A stretch of 31,232 nucleotides of DNA. Source: CADCTM01 sp049671305 (GTDB lineage: Bacteria > Cyanobacteriota > Cyanobacteriia > Cyanobacteriales > Coleofasciculaceae). Location of the stretch: NCBI GenBank assembly GCA_049671305.1, contig JBATUR010000069.1:1-31232 (forward strand), in the 5' to 3' direction. Position 1 is the first letter of the stretch, and each line of letters starts with the position of its first letter. Both the position numbers and the translations under genes were made by a program. Below are positions 30,741-31,232 of this stretch, one piece after another. The notes below the pieces were generated by a model. It was not told the origin of the DNA, did no database searches, and worked only from the letters and a program-made list of their open reading frames with translations.

Positions 30741-31232
30741 TTAGAGTAACTGCTGCTCAAAGTTTGGTCGCACTTTCACCCGAATTAAAACAGCAGTAAT
30801 GTTGTCATGACCATTATGTTCATTCGCTAACTCAATGAGCTGAAGAATGCCCTGATCTAGGTTGGCACGAGCACTGAGTAAAGGGGCAAGATGAGTTTGC
30901 CAGTGAGTCTCAATTAAGTCATTATCAGATAACCCGTCCGAACAAAGCACAAATAATGAATCTTCATTAAGTTCGACAAACAGAATATCAGGACTAATAA
31001 ACTGTTCGTTGCGGGGTCCGAGAGCTTGAGTGAGCTGATAGGCATCAGGACGAGAATAAGCGATCGCAGCATCTACCCCACGCTTAATTTCCCGTTGACC
31101 AACCTCATGGTCTACCGTAACTTGCTCCAAGCCACGTTTGCGAGTCAGACGATACAAGCGACTATCTCCCACATGAGCAATCACCGCTTCGGTATTTTGA
31201 ATCAAAATCATTACCAAAGTCGTACCCATGCG
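30741..31232 (-). CDS. PP2C-family protein phosphatase (5' end beyond window)
   Basis: The C-terminal 163 or so codons of a PP2C-type Ser/Thr phosphatase are visible. Motifs are RMGTTLV at the window edge (an internal PP2C motif, so the true start lies outside), AHVGDSRLYRL, LFVLCSDGLSDND with a metal Asp, and GHDNITAVLIRV at the end with the last metal Asp. The kinase gene follows 152 bp from its stop (32 bp if the longer kinase start is used), suggesting cotranscription and opposing functions. Confidence 0.92.
   Translation of the reverse strand, partial: RMGTTLVMILIQNTEAVIAHVGDSRLYRLTRKRGLEQVTVDHEVGQREIKRGVDAAIAYSRPDAYQLTQALGPRNEQFISPDILFVELNEDSLFVLCSDGLSDNDLIETHWQTHLAPLLSARANLDQGILQLIELANEHNGHDNITAVLIRVKVRPNFEQQLL

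Overview
The window is chromosomal DNA of a cyanobacterium, probably a filamentous, Nostocales-like one. This rests on many HIP1 octamers (GCGATCGC), small cyanobacteria-specific families (DUF6761-like, DUF4327-like), a Uma2 relic, heptamer tandem repeats, a GTA-N8-TAC NtcA-type box, and AT-rich intergenic DNA full of hairpin repeats. The genus cannot be named from this sequence alone.

Region 1 (about 159-5484 and 12164-17318) is a lipid-modification or secondary-metabolite neighbourhood split in two by mobile DNA. The left part has an amidohydrolase, an Mpo1/DUF962 protein, a fatty acid hydroxylase (sterol desaturase family), a GH3-type acyl-adenylating enzyme and an extended SDR reductase. 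The right part has a GNAT-fold protein resembling bacterial ceramide synthase, an alpha-oxoamine synthase (serine palmitoyltransferase fold), a Rieske oxygenase and an MFS exporter. The set matches the three core activities of bacterial ceramide synthesis (condensation, N-acylation, ketone reduction) plus plausible tailoring enzymes. This is the most interesting feature of the window.

Region 2 (about 5532-11863) is accessory DNA between the two halves. It holds a dead Uma2 gene, a TetR regulator, a decayed IS5-family element that cut the 3' end of a COQ4-like gene, two TetR-type operators, an IS630-family element with an exact in-frame 48-codon duplication, an unexplained 646-bp gap with a strong terminator, and a compact type II restriction-modification system with a controller (C) protein.

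Region 3 (17330-26408) is mostly housekeeping: a subtilisin-like protease with a P domain, a secreted repeat-type protein followed by BolA and the CGFS glutaredoxin Grx4 (an iron-sulfur pair), a DUF6761 protein, an OmpR-type response regulator with an NtcA-like box in its promoter, a two-gene unit of ABC ATPase and PH-like membrane protein, a 2Fe-2S ferredoxin, and citramalate synthase (isoleucine pathway).

Region 4 (26522-31232) has a long nucleotide-sugar epimerase-like protein, a 920-bp gap with a possible relic ORF, a small DUF4327-like protein, and a signalling pair: an FHA-domain Ser/Thr kinase and a PP2C phosphatase that runs off the window edge.
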